DNA from: an archaeon
GTDB taxonomy: Archaea; Thermoproteota; Thermoprotei_A; Marsarchaeales; Marsarchaeaceae
Direction: 5' to 3'
DNA length: 57,694 nucleotides
Assembly: GCA_021817005.1 (NCBI GenBank)
Contig: JAKAWJ010000009.1
Span: 1 to 57,694 of the forward strand
The notes under the pieces are model-generated. The model saw nothing but the letters and a program-made list of their open reading frames with translations. It searched no databases and was not told the DNA's origin. The number at the start of each line of letters is the position of its first letter. Position 1 is the first letter of the stretch. Of the stretch, positions 8,048-16,349 are shown piece after piece. Position numbers and translations under genes: made by a program.

Positions 8048-9037
8048 ATGGAAAGGCTTGCGGTAGGGTTGATTGGCTGCGGCACTCTCTCATCCTATGC
8101 GCATGGACCCGCACTCCGTAAACTCGAGAGAATGTACGAGTTCAGGGCAATCGCAGACATAGACCCGATCACGCTCAACGCTTTCTCCAAGCGCTTCGGA
8201 GTCGATAGAAAGTACACTGATTACAAAGAAATGATTTCCTCGGAAGACTTGGACATAGCCATCGTGGCCACTCCAACTCCTACACACGAAGAAATCGGAC
8301 TTTACGTTTTGAACCATGGGGTAAACCTCTTTATGGAAAAGCCATTCGCTCTAACTCTTGAGGGAGCCCGCAACATGATTGAGGCTTCTGAAAGGCAGGG
8401 TAGAGCTCTTCAGGTGGGCCACTGCGTCCGTTTTTGGCCAGGTTATGTTCAGATCAAAGAGCAGATGTCAAATGGGGACTACGGTGAACCTCTGCTAGCG
8501 AAGGCCCACAGGTGGGGGACAATGCCCGCCCCTCTCTGGTACCGAGACCCCGCGCAGAGTAATGGCGTGGGACTTGACGTCGCAATCCATGACCTTGATT
8601 ACCTGAGGTGGCTGATAGGTGAGCCCAAGAGCGTCTATGCCCAGGGCAGATTCGAGGGCAAACTCCCGATGACAGTGCAGGCTGTGCTGGAGTTTGAGGG
8701 GGACGCTATAGCTTACATAGACGCAAGCTGGGATTTCCCTCCGAGCTGGCGCTTTGCGACGTTCTTCGAGATTATCGGTACCAAAGGAATGGCCCAGATG
8801 GACAGCAGAGAGAGCACCACCCTAGAAGTCTACACTGGCCACACTTCTTCAGCTAGCTCTCCCAGGGAAGACGACGCCTACACCCGTCAACTTGCGGCGT
8901 TCTGGGAGCCTGCCCGCGGGGGGAAGCCGGTGCTGCCCGCAACGGATTCATACAAGTCGCTTGAGCTAGCGCTGGCACTGAACAAGAGTCTAAACGGCGC
9001 AGGGCGGGTTGAGCTAAAGAGGGAAATTGCGCAGTGA
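8048..9037 (+). CDS. Gfo/Idh/MocA family NAD(P)-dependent oxidoreductase
   Basis: 329 residues. N-terminal Rossmann fold with AVGLIGCGTLSSYAHGPAL (residues 5-23), acidic end of strand 2 at IADIDP, then the family hallmark MEKPF (Lys98) that positions substrate and nicotinamide. The C-terminal alpha/beta domain carries GLDVAIHDLDYLRWL with Asp177 and His181 as the likely acid/base pair. These enzymes oxidise or reduce a hydroxyl of a sugar, inositol or sugar derivative. The gene lies 7 bp after the TIM-barrel gene and its stop overlaps the next start (TGATG), so the three are probably translated together. Confidence 0.85.
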   Translation: MERLAVGLIGCGTLSSYAHGPALRKLERMYEFRAIADIDPITLNAFSKRFGVDRKYTDYKEMISSEDLDIAIVATPTPTHEEIGLYVLNHGVNLFMEKPFALTLEGARNMIEASERQGRALQVGHCVRFWPGYVQIKEQMSNGDYGEPLLAKAHRWGTMPAPLWYRDPAQSNGVGLDVAIHDLDYLRWLIGEPKSVYAQGRFEGKLPMTVQAVLEFEGDAIAYIDASWDFPPSWRFATFFEIIGTKGMAQMDSRESTTLEVYTGHTSSASSPREDDAYTRQLAAFWEPARGGKPVLPATDSYKSLELALALNKSLNGAGRVELKREIAQ

Positions 9038-10044
9038 TGAGAATAGCACTGGTATCATTCGCGCATGTTCATGCACAAAGTTACGCGCGCGTTTTGACCG
9101 AGCTTGAAAAAGATGGAATCGCTGAAATGTGTGCAGTTTGTGACGATGACAGTAGGAGGCTGGCTCTTGCGAGAGAACGTTTTGAATCTAAGAAACTATA
9201 CAGCGACATTGAAGAGCTCGCGCGCGACCCCGACGTCGACGCGGCCATAGTCACTTCCGAAAATACAAAGCGCGCAGGGCTGGCCATTTCCCTCCTTAAT
9301 GCGGGAAAGCACGTCCTTGCGGAGAAGCCAATAAGCTCGAAGGTCCCGGACGCAGTGCGAATGGTGCAGCTCGCGAGTGAGAATGGGCTCACCCTCGGGA
9401 CCGCTTTCCCCATGCGCCATCACGATGCTCCTCAGTCAATGAAGCGCGTGCTTTCTGACCTCGGAGGGATCCGCTCCATATCAAGCGCAAACCCAGGACG
9501 CTTTCCTGGTCTGTGGTTCGCCGACCCGGGCGCTTCGGGTGGCGGAGCAATCATGGACCACACAGTGCACGTTGCGGACCTTGCGAGGTGGTTCTCTGGA
9601 AGGGAATTTAGCGAGGTGTATGCACTCCGGGGAAGAAGCGTAGCGGGAGAGGGCTCGGGCGAAGGCTCCGGGCTAGTGCTCTGCAAACTCGAAGACGATA
9701 CCCCTGTATCCGTGGACTGCAGCTGGTCCAGGCTCGCGGGATGGCCCACTTGGGGGAACGTTTTTGTGAGCGCCTGCGCAGAAAAGGGGGCTGCAGTTCT
9801 CAGCGCATTCAATGAAAATCTCTGGACTGTAGTCCAGGGTAGCTACAAGTGGTCCTACTATGGGCCCGACGCTGACAAGAAAATGATTCTCGACTTCGTC
9901 AGAGCGGTAGAAAAACACTCCCAGGCGCTGGCTACAGGGACCGATGGGCTCAGGGCTCTTGAAGTCGTGGCCGCGGCGTACGAGTCCATAAAGAGGCAGC
10001 GCCCGGTCAAGATTTCGGAGATTCGGGGCTCCGGCTCATACTAA
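9037..10044 (+). CDS. Gfo/Idh/MocA family oxidoreductase, second copy
   Basis: 335 residues from ATG 9037, overlapping the upstream stop by one base. The nucleotide-binding loop reads SFAHVHAQSY rather than G-x-G-x-x-G, a known variant of this family. The EKP hallmark is at residues 96-98 (LAEKPIS), and GGGAIMDHTVHVADLARW supplies the acid/His pair. The protein is only distantly similar to its neighbour, so the two probably act on different steps of one pathway, for example oxidation of a sugar hydroxyl and reduction of the product after TIM-barrel rearrangement. Substrate not deducible. Confidence 0.82.
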   Translation: MRIALVSFAHVHAQSYARVLTELEKDGIAEMCAVCDDDSRRLALARERFESKKLYSDIEELARDPDVDAAIVTSENTKRAGLAISLLNAGKHVLAEKPISSKVPDAVRMVQLASENGLTLGTAFPMRHHDAPQSMKRVLSDLGGIRSISSANPGRFPGLWFADPGASGGGAIMDHTVHVADLARWFSGREFSEVYALRGRSVAGEGSGEGSGLVLCKLEDDTPVSVDCSWSRLAGWPTWGNVFVSACAEKGAAVLSAFNENLWTVVQGSYKWSYYGPDADKKMILDFVRAVEKHSQALATGTDGLRALEVVAAAYESIKRQRPVKISEIRGSGSY

Positions 10045-10280
10045 AGTGAGCAAGCGAGTGGGCTCATGTGCCGCGAGGCCCGGGGAAAAGAACGAGTTCA
10101 TCTAGAAGGGCCACGGGAGATGAGCAATCGGAGTCTGTCGCGAGCACAGTCAGGCGGAAATCATCAGCTTCGTTCTGAGAGCACTCTACGCACTTCCTCG
10201 CAGGTCGTGCTGGGGGCCCCGCCCAAAAAGGGGATAGAGGTTATATTCTTATCTGGTTGCTTAGGCGTTGTGCCAATGAT
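10045..10280. promoter_or_regulatory. intergenic region with TATA-like box before the deacetylase
   Basis: No gene is seen. TTATATTCTT at 10241-10250 is a TATA-like element about 35 bp before ATG 10281, so the deacetylase may have its own promoter in addition to readthrough from the dehydrogenase genes. Confidence 0.4.
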
Positions 10281-11036
10281 ATGAACGAGTCCATATTTCC
10301 GAAATTCGACCTGAATTCCGCGAAGTCTGCGCTTGTTGTGCAGGCGCACCCAGACGATGCCGAGATTGGCGCTGGTGGGACGATTGCCAAACTTGCAGCC
10401 CGGGGAGTGGAGATTAACTATCTCACCGTAACTGACGGACGTGCAGGCACCCACACTCGGACCGTATATCCTGAGCAGCTCGTTCCGATACGAAGAGCGG
10501 AAGAGCAGGCCGCCATGAAGGTTCTGGGTGCAAAAAACGCCTACTGGCTCGACGTCAGAGACGGAGAGCTCGAGCCTTCGATTTCCGTCAGGGGAGGCAT
10601 CATGCGCGTAATCCGAACACTCAAACCCGAAGTGGTAATTACTCTGGACCCGTGGCTGCCTTACGAAGCCCACCCGGACCACAGGCACGCAGGTATGATG
10701 GCTTCTGAGGCTGCTCTGCTGTCACAGTGGCCCTATGTACATTCCGAGCACTACAGTGAGGGCCTGCAGAGCACCAAAGTGCAGGCGATTGCGTTTATGA
10801 TAACCTCCAAACCAAATACCTTTATCGATGTCACAGACACTTTCGATAAAAAGCTATCTGCAGTAAAGTGCCACTGGAGCCAGTTCGGCGACAGCTGGTC
10901 CAATTTCTCTCAACTGCTGAGAGTTCAGGCTGAAAGAGATGCAAAGCGCGCGGGAATGTCGGGCGGGCTCGCGGAAGCGCTCAAGGTTCTTTCTACCGCT
11001 CAGCTCCACGTAAACCAAAACGCCGAGTATGAGTAG
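10281..11036 (+). CDS. PIG-L (LmbE-like) family deacetylase
   Basis: 251 residues from ATG 10281 (TTG 10257 is a less likely start). The zinc motif AHPDDAE is at residues 22-28 and the third ligand lies in HPDHRH (131-136). GAGGTIAKL and VTDGRAG are also typical. The family removes N-acetyl groups from amino sugars such as GlcNAc-inositol, diacetylchitobiose or related glycosides. It follows the isomerase/dehydrogenase genes and precedes a divergent ABC importer, so the pathway may process an N-acetylated sugar or glycoconjugate. The acetyl-sugar substrate is inference. Confidence 0.85.
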   Translation: MNESIFPKFDLNSAKSALVVQAHPDDAEIGAGGTIAKLAARGVEINYLTVTDGRAGTHTRTVYPEQLVPIRRAEEQAAMKVLGAKNAYWLDVRDGELEPSISVRGGIMRVIRTLKPEVVITLDPWLPYEAHPDHRHAGMMASEAALLSQWPYVHSEHYSEGLQSTKVQAIAFMITSKPNTFIDVTDTFDKKLSAVKCHWSQFGDSWSNFSQLLRVQAERDAKRAGMSGGLAEALKVLSTAQLHVNQNAEYE

Positions 11037-11101
11037 CCAGTCCCGCTTGGTTTAGCGACTGGCTGTCGGCACCGGCCGATTTTCGGGGCTTTGGGAGAGC
11101 C

Positions 11102-12121
11102 TCAGGTGGTTTCGGAGCCGGCTAGGAAGCACGCAACCTCTCTTCCGTCGGCCAGCCCCCGCAATGCGGGCCGTTCACGGGCGCAGAGTTCGATCGCAAT
11201 CGGGCACCTGGCGTAGAACACGCAGTGATCAATGCCAGGCGGTTCCGACCTGAGAGATCTGTCCTTGGCCGCAGGCGCGTCGCGTCCTGGCACATGAACC
11301 CCGCTTCCGAGCGTAAGACCCGGAAGGCTAGAGATGAGCGTGATGGTATAGGGGTGCAGGGGCTTCTGAACCACAGTGTCGATAGGGCCCTTTTCTACGA
11401 CTCGCCCTCTATAGAGCACGTATATTGTATCAGAGATCACGCGAGCAGTAGTGATATCGTGCGTTATGTAAATGATGGAAAGACCTTCCCCGTCTCTCAG
11501 TCTTTTCATGAGTTCCAAAATACCAGCTCGTATAGAGACATCCAGCATGGATACCGGCTCATCCGCAATAAGTACTTTCGGTCTTACCGCGAGCGCTCTT
11601 GCAAAGGAGACCCTCTGCCTCTGTCCGCCGCTCAGCTCATGCGGGAACTTCTCTTTCATCTGCTCGACTGGTGTGAGCCCTACCAATTCCAGCAGTTTCT
11701 TGGTTTCGTCTTCGAGTCCTTTGGCGTCTGCTTTCGGACGGTAGAGCTTCAACACTTCGTATATCGAGGATTTGATTTTCTTGTGCGGTGGAAGGGAGGA
11801 AAACGGATCCTGGAATACGTACTGAACCTGTTGCGCCGCAAACCTTCGCTTTGTGGACTTGTCTTGGAGAGAAGGTGCATCTCCAGTGTCAGTTCCAAAG
11901 TAGCTAACCCCTCCATTGGTCGAAGAGTACATTCCTGCGATCACCCTGCCAAGAGTTGTTTTTCCCGAACCGCTTTCTCCAACTAGCGCAAGAATTTCGC
12001 CTTTGTGGAGCTCCAAGTCAACTGATTCAACGGCCCTGATTACCGTTCGCTTAAGGAGTCCTGTCTTTGCCTCGAAATGCTTTGTAACTTTTTCAGCTTT
12101 AAGGACCAAGGGCTCATCCAT
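11102..12121 (-). CDS. oligopeptide-type ABC transporter ATPase (DppF/OppF-like)
   Basis: 339 residues. Walker A GESGSGKTT (about 49-57), Q-loop VFQDPFSSLPP, signature LSGGQRQRVSFARAL, Walker B VLIADEPVSMLD, and H-loop ITHDI. The C-terminal extension of the peptide/nickel class ends with CVFYARC and later cysteines; in related transporters this region can hold an iron-sulfur cluster. It lies 17 bp downstream of the second ATPase gene and forms one transcript with it, divergent from the binding protein and permeases. It energises import through the permeases at 15338-17237. Confidence 0.9.
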   Translation of the reverse strand: MDEPLVLKAEKVTKHFEAKTGLLKRTVIRAVESVDLELHKGEILALVGESGSGKTTLGRVIAGMYSSTNGGVSYFGTDTGDAPSLQDKSTKRRFAAQQVQYVFQDPFSSLPPHKKIKSSIYEVLKLYRPKADAKGLEDETKKLLELVGLTPVEQMKEKFPHELSGGQRQRVSFARALAVRPKVLIADEPVSMLDVSIRAGILELMKRLRDGEGLSIIYITHDITTARVISDTIYVLYRGRVVEKGPIDTVVQKPLHPYTITLISSLPGLTLGSGVHVPGRDAPAAKDRSLRSEPPGIDHCVFYARCPIAIELCARERPALRGLADGREVACFLAGSETT

Positions 12122-12138
12122 GTCTTTCCGTGTCCCCT

Positions 12139-13122
12139 TTATCTATAGAGCAGGCAGGCTACTTCGCGCTCGTCTCCAACACTCACCGAACTTGGTACTT
12201 GGCTCACGCATGCTGTCATTCGGTATTTGCATCGCGGGTGAAACGCACAGCCAGTAGGAAGAGTTACGAGGTCTGGGGGCTCTCCCGGTATTCCGGCGAC
12301 TCTCTTTTCGCCAGTAAGCCGTGGAATGCTTGCCACGAGTCCCGAGGTGTATGGGTGTTTCGGAGAGCTAAGTATGTCCTCCGACCTTCCTCTTTCAACA
12401 ACCCTGCCGGCGTACATCACGAGCAAATAGTTGCATATTTCTGCCAGTATCGAGATATCGTGAGAAATCAGTATCAGAGTGAGACCCATTTGCTTCTTCA
12501 ATTCTGCCAGCATCGTCATTATGTCTTTCTGTGTTACGACATCGAGCGCTGTCGTAGGCTCGTCGGCTACTATCAGTTTCGGGCCGAGGCTGATGGCCAT
12601 AGCTATAATCACGCGCTGCTTCATACCTCCGCTTAGCTCATGAGGATAGGCGTCGAGCACGTTATGGGCGTCCAGCCCCACCTTGGACAGGGAATCCTCC
12701 ATAACCCTGCGGGTGCGGTCTCTCTCCGCTTGGTCAAGATGGGTCTGCAGTATTCCGGAAAACTGATCTTTGATTCGCATGACTGGATTCAGGGAGTTCA
12801 TTGAGCCTTGTGGGATGTAGCTTAATTCTTTCCATCTAAGTTTCCGCAACTCATCATCATTCAGGCTCAGAACGTTTCTTTCCCCAAACGAGACTCTTCC
12901 CTTGGAAATAGCCGGCGGCCTGAGCAGGGCTAGTAGGGCGTTCGCAAGCGAAGTCTTCCCGCTGCCTGACTCCCCTACTATGCCAGTTACGTCTCCTGGA
13001 GATACCTTGAAAGATACCTCGTTCACCGCCCGAAGCAGGCCGTTCTTCGTGACGTAACCCACCGAGAGGTCAGTGACTTCGAGCAGGTTGTCAACCGGAG
13101 ACACTTCGAGAGTGGGTATCAC
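12139..13122 (-). CDS. oligopeptide-type ABC transporter ATPase (DppD/OppD-like)
   Basis: 327 residues. Walker A GESGSGKTS, Q-loop IPQGSMNSLNPVM, signature LSGGMKQRVIIAMAI, Walker B LIVADEPTTALD, H-loop ISHDI. The C-terminal tail has GCAFHPRCKYRMTAC, the conserved cysteine pattern of Opp/Dpp ATPases. The longest frame starts at GTG 13122, but a TATA-like CTTTATCG at 13128-13135 would place a leaderless start at GTG 13104, which keeps the whole ABC domain. First gene of the two-gene ATPase operon. Confidence 0.9.
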   Translation of the reverse strand: MIPTLEVSPVDNLLEVTDLSVGYVTKNGLLRAVNEVSFKVSPGDVTGIVGESGSGKTSLANALLALLRPPAISKGRVSFGERNVLSLNDDELRKLRWKELSYIPQGSMNSLNPVMRIKDQFSGILQTHLDQAERDRTRRVMEDSLSKVGLDAHNVLDAYPHELSGGMKQRVIIAMAISLGPKLIVADEPTTALDVVTQKDIMTMLAELKKQMGLTLILISHDISILAEICNYLLVMYAGRVVERGRSEDILSSPKHPYTSGLVASIPRLTGEKRVAGIPGEPPDLVTLPTGCAFHPRCKYRMTACVSQVPSSVSVGDEREVACLLYR

Positions 13123-13127
13123 GACTT

Positions 13128-13135
13128 CGATAAAG
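13128..13135 (-). promoter_or_regulatory. TATA-like box for the ATPase operon
   Basis: On the - strand CTTTATCG, about 27 bp before the in-frame GTG at 13104. This suggests that the transcript and the protein start there. Confidence 0.4.
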
Positions 13136-13148
13136 GTCTTTGGCCCCT

Positions 13149-13168
13149 ATTTTCACGAATACGAAAAT
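13149..13168. promoter_or_regulatory. inverted repeat upstream of the ATPase promoter
   Basis: ATTTTC and GAAAAT are perfect 6-bp arms around the 8-base spacer ACGAATAC. The element ends 14 bp upstream of the TATA-like box for the ATPase operon. A candidate regulator or activator site. Confidence 0.4.
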
Positions 13169-13359
13169 TGGCAATTCTTGGACCTGCTATCCCCGCAGCA
13201 ATTCGGGTAAACATGCTGACCATTCGCCCAGTCAGTGTGATAACAACGATTCGGGGCGGACAGCATTCGGGCAGGTGTTTAGCTATACGCTCAGTAAATA
13301 TACGCCGAAGACAAATTCAGGCTTGAGATACTCGGTCCGTCCCTTGACATACATCTAAA

Positions 13360-13374
13360 TCAACAATTTGTTGA
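13360..13374. promoter_or_regulatory. palindromic operator candidate before the binding-protein gene
   Basis: TCAACAA-T-TTGTTGA is a perfect 7-bp inverted repeat around one central base. It directly abuts the purine-rich BRE-like AAAAAGG and TATA-like TTTAAGA, so a bound dimeric regulator would touch the TFB/TBP site. Confidence 0.6.
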
Positions 13375-13388
13375 AAAAGGTTTAAGAG
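13375..13388 (+). promoter_or_regulatory. BRE/TATA promoter of the binding-protein gene
   Basis: AAAAAGG followed by TTTAAGA. The TATA centre is about 29 bp before GTG 13412, supporting a leaderless start there. Confidence 0.55.
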
Positions 13389-13411
13389 CAACGTGGGTGG
13401 CGAACGAGATA

Positions 13412-15295
13412 GTGAGTACACGAATGAGACAAAAACGCGCATGGCGAAACGGGATTCTTCTTGTTTCGCTAATGCTAGCTATGGCAGCCCTGCTTGGGCT
13501 GAACTCAGTTTCAACCGCACTAGCGCAGAGCAATTCAGGCGTGACCACAGGTGGGACAGTATATGTTAGCGGAGGAGGTATAGGCCCGTGGACGGACAAC
13601 TTCAATCCTTTTTCGCCGACCGCGGTTGACCCAGCTACTATCGGACTGCTTTACCAGACCCTGATTTACTGGAACCCATCAAACGGTACACTTAATCCGT
13701 GGCTTGCTACCGGATGGACTTTCAACAATGCCACAACGCTCACAATGAGTATCAGGCAGGGCGTGAAATGGAACGATGGCGTAGCCTTCACAGCTCAGGA
13801 TGTGGCTTTCACGTTTAATCTCCTTAAGCAGTACCCGGCGCTGGACACTTACGGCGTCTGGAGCGTGCTTAGCAGCGTCACAGCACCCAATAACAACACA
13901 GTAGTATTCACGTTCTCGAAGCCGGCTGCGCCGTATCTCTTCTATATCGGCTATTACGTGCCAATAGTACCTGAACACATCTGGAGCAGCGTAAGCAATC
14001 CAGTCACATACACCAACTCCCAACCAGTCGCCACAGGTCCGTTCAAGCTGTACTACTTTTCTCCATCGGAGTATATTCTTTCAAAGAACACCGATTACTG
14101 GCTGCCGGGTAAGCCATACGTGAACTATGTAGTAGTGGTTGACGCCCCTTCGAACACCCAGGCGCTTGCCAACCTTGAATCCGGCAAGTTTTCTTATGTG
14201 CCGATGTTCGCGTCGAATCTGAATAACACTTGGGTGAAAAGCGACCCAACCTATCACTACTACTGGTTCCCACCAATCGCAGGTTACCAGTACTTTATGC
14301 CGAATGACCAGATGTATCCACTGAATAACCCGGAGGTCAGACAGGCCATCGCCTACGCGATCAACAACACTCCAATCGACACCATCGCCGAATCGGGTTA
14401 CATGCCCCCTGTGGATTCCATTGGAATCAACCAGTACGAATGGCCGACGTGGGTGAACTCCACTGTCGCCGCTCAGTACAACTACTCGACCAATGTTGCA
14501 AAGGCTGAGAGTATGTTTTCGAGTATGGGCTTTACGAAGAATTCCAACGGAATTCTGCAGACCCCCAATGGCACGGTAATGTCGTTCAACTATGTCATTC
14601 CATCTGGCTATACCGACTGGGTGTCTGCCGCGCAGCAGCTCAAGACACAGCTCGCGGCTGTGGGAATACAGATTAACATAGTGGGCGTTTCAACCTCCCA
14701 GTGGACCACTGATGTTCAGGATGGTGACTATGGCTTCTCCATGGAGGAAGCGGTTAACGGGCCAACGCCATTCTACGAGTATAACTCCATCATGAACAGC
14801 GCCCTGACCGCTCCTATCGGTTCAACAGCGACGGGCGATTGGGAGAGATTCTATAACAGCACCGCAAACCAACTGCTACAGAGCTGGTTCTCCACTACTA
14901 GCAACACCCAGGCTCAGATTTACGCAAGCAAACTGGAAGCAATCTTTGGTCAGCAAATGCCAGTCATACCTGACGTGGCCAGAGTTCCATTTGGAATATT
15001 CAATTCCACGGTATTCACAGGTTGGCCGTCACCAAGCAATCCCTATGCAAGCTCAGAGCCGTGGCAGGCTGAAGGCATGGACGTGATATTCCAGAGCATT
15101 CACCTCAGGCCGCAGTACGCGGCGCTTGCGACCGTCGCGCCAGTCATCCCGAGCGCAAGTGCAACCAGCTCCACCTCGCCATCCTCGAGCAGCCCCAGCC
15201 CGTCAAACACAACTACATACGTGATAGTTGCGGTTGTCGTGGTAATCGTGATCATCATAATAGCTGCGGTGCTGCTAATGAGAAGGAGGACGTAG
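13412..15295 (+). CDS. ABC transporter solute-binding protein, family 5 (peptide/oligosaccharide type)
   Basis: About 627 residues. A signal peptide (MRQKRAW then a hydrophobic run ending ALAQS) is followed by the canonical SBP_bac_5 order: GLLYQTLIYWNP, then RQGVKWNDGVAFTAQDV, then IVPEHIW, then the hinge strand ending NTDYWLPGKPYV, then NNPEVRQAIAYAIN and the lobe II helices. The chain ends in a Ser/Pro/Thr-rich linker, one hydrophobic helix (VIVAVVVVIVIIIIAAVLL) and RRR, so it is anchored in the membrane facing outward. Start taken at GTG 13412 from promoter spacing; ATG 13424 is the alternative. It supplies substrate to the permeases just downstream and the divergent ATPases. The substrate could be peptides or oligosaccharides, since archaeal members use both. 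Confidence 0.9.
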   Translation: MSTRMRQKRAWRNGILLVSLMLAMAALLGLNSVSTALAQSNSGVTTGGTVYVSGGGIGPWTDNFNPFSPTAVDPATIGLLYQTLIYWNPSNGTLNPWLATGWTFNNATTLTMSIRQGVKWNDGVAFTAQDVAFTFNLLKQYPALDTYGVWSVLSSVTAPNNNTVVFTFSKPAAPYLFYIGYYVPIVPEHIWSSVSNPVTYTNSQPVATGPFKLYYFSPSEYILSKNTDYWLPGKPYVNYVVVVDAPSNTQALANLESGKFSYVPMFASNLNNTWVKSDPTYHYYWFPPIAGYQYFMPNDQMYPLNNPEVRQAIAYAINNTPIDTIAESGYMPPVDSIGINQYEWPTWVNSTVAAQYNYSTNVAKAESMFSSMGFTKNSNGILQTPNGTVMSFNYVIPSGYTDWVSAAQQLKTQLAAVGIQINIVGVSTSQWTTDVQDGDYGFSMEEAVNGPTPFYEYNSIMNSALTAPIGSTATGDWERFYNSTANQLLQSWFSTTSNTQAQIYASKLEAIFGQQMPVIPDVARVPFGIFNSTVFTGWPSPSNPYASSEPWQAEGMDVIFQSIHLRPQYAALATVAPVIPSASATSSTSPSSSSPSPSNTTTYVIVAVVVVIVIIIIAAVLLMRRRT

Positions 15296-15324
15296 GCCCG
15301 GCAAACTCTTCCACCTTCCTTTCC

Positions 15325-15331
15325 TTTTTTT
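15325..15331 (+). terminator. T7 tract between binding protein and permease genes
   Basis: Seven T within a pyrimidine-rich stretch, 30 bp after the stop and just before the permease start at 15338. It may cause partial termination, so that the binding protein is made in excess of the permeases. Confidence 0.45.
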
Positions 15332-15337
15332 CTATTT

Positions 15338-16339
15338 ATGTCTGGACGAACGAGCTACCTAGCCAAAAAGACGGCATATCTCGCAGTTGAGGTTTGGGTT
15401 GCGCTCACTATCAATTTTGCAATTCCGAGATTGATGCCAGGAGACCCCGCGAGGGTCCTGCTTTCAAGGTACCTTCAACAGGGAGTCGTGTTTCCGCCGC
15501 AGACCCTTACCGCTTTCGAATCCCTTTTTGGAATATCCCATGCGCCGATATATGTCCAGTACGGACAATACTTGGTTAACACGCTCACCGGAAACCTCGG
15601 CACATCTTTTACGTACTACCCCGCTTCGGTCTGGAGCGTAATCAGATACGCAGTGCCCTGGGATATAGCGCTTCTTGGAGTTGCCACACTTCTATCTTTT
15701 GCTCTTGGCACCTTTCTTGGTCTCTTGGTGGGCTGGTCGAGAAACGGGAAACTGGACTCCAGTCTAACATCGGTCTTTAGTTTTCTCGGAGCGTTCCCGT
15801 ATTTTTGGGTCGCGCTTGGCTTGCTCTATACCTTTAGCTTGGTCTACAAGGTATTCCCAGTTGGTCACGCCTATGCCCTGAACATATTGCCCAATTTCTC
15901 ATTGCAGTTTTTCGGGTCCTACTTATACCACGCTTTTCTGCCCGTTACGACACTCCTTCTAGTCTCGCTAGGAGGATGGCTCCTTTTGACCCGAAACACA
16001 GCGGTCACGAATTTGTCGGAAGACTATATGCTCTTCGGGCAGGCCGCTGGTTTGAAGAAACGTAGAATGCTCATATATTATCTCGGAAAGAATTCGATAC
16101 TGCCCAGCCTCACCAGCTTCTCGATTTCCTTGGGGCTGATCGTTGGCGGAGCAATTCTTACGGAAATTGTGTTTTCATATCCAGGAATTGGGTACGTGCT
16201 TTACCAAGCTGTTCTTAACGACGACTATCCTCTCATTCAAGGAATATTCTTTGTAATTACTGTAGTAGTACTCGTTACAAACTATATAGTGGACCTGATC
16301 TACGGCTTTATTGACCCGAGAGTGACAGCAACTGCTTAG
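15338..16339 (+). CDS. ABC transporter permease (DppB/OppB-like)
   Basis: 333 residues with six membrane helices in the BPD_transp_1 arrangement. The N-terminal INFAIPRLMPGDPARVLL matches the DppB hallmark (NFxLxRLxPGDP). A cytoplasmic EAA-type loop is seen around EDYMLFGQAAGLKKRR, and LTEIVFSYPGIGYVLYQAV is the conserved segment before the last helices. It forms the inner-membrane channel with the next gene's product. It is separated by 10 bp from the second permease, whose gene probably shares the transcript. Confidence 0.92.
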   Translation: MSGRTSYLAKKTAYLAVEVWVALTINFAIPRLMPGDPARVLLSRYLQQGVVFPPQTLTAFESLFGISHAPIYVQYGQYLVNTLTGNLGTSFTYYPASVWSVIRYAVPWDIALLGVATLLSFALGTFLGLLVGWSRNGKLDSSLTSVFSFLGAFPYFWVALGLLYTFSLVYKVFPVGHAYALNILPNFSLQFFGSYLYHAFLPVTTLLLVSLGGWLLLTRNTAVTNLSEDYMLFGQAAGLKKRRMLIYYLGKNSILPSLTSFSISLGLIVGGAILTEIVFSYPGIGYVLYQAVLNDDYPLIQGIFFVITVVVLVTNYIVDLIYGFIDPRVTATA

Positions 16340-16349
16340 CAGGGGCAGG

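Noticed and set aside
10164..10688. 174-codon - strand frame across the deacetylase start
   Set aside because: Antisense shadow of the PIG-L gene with no family features.
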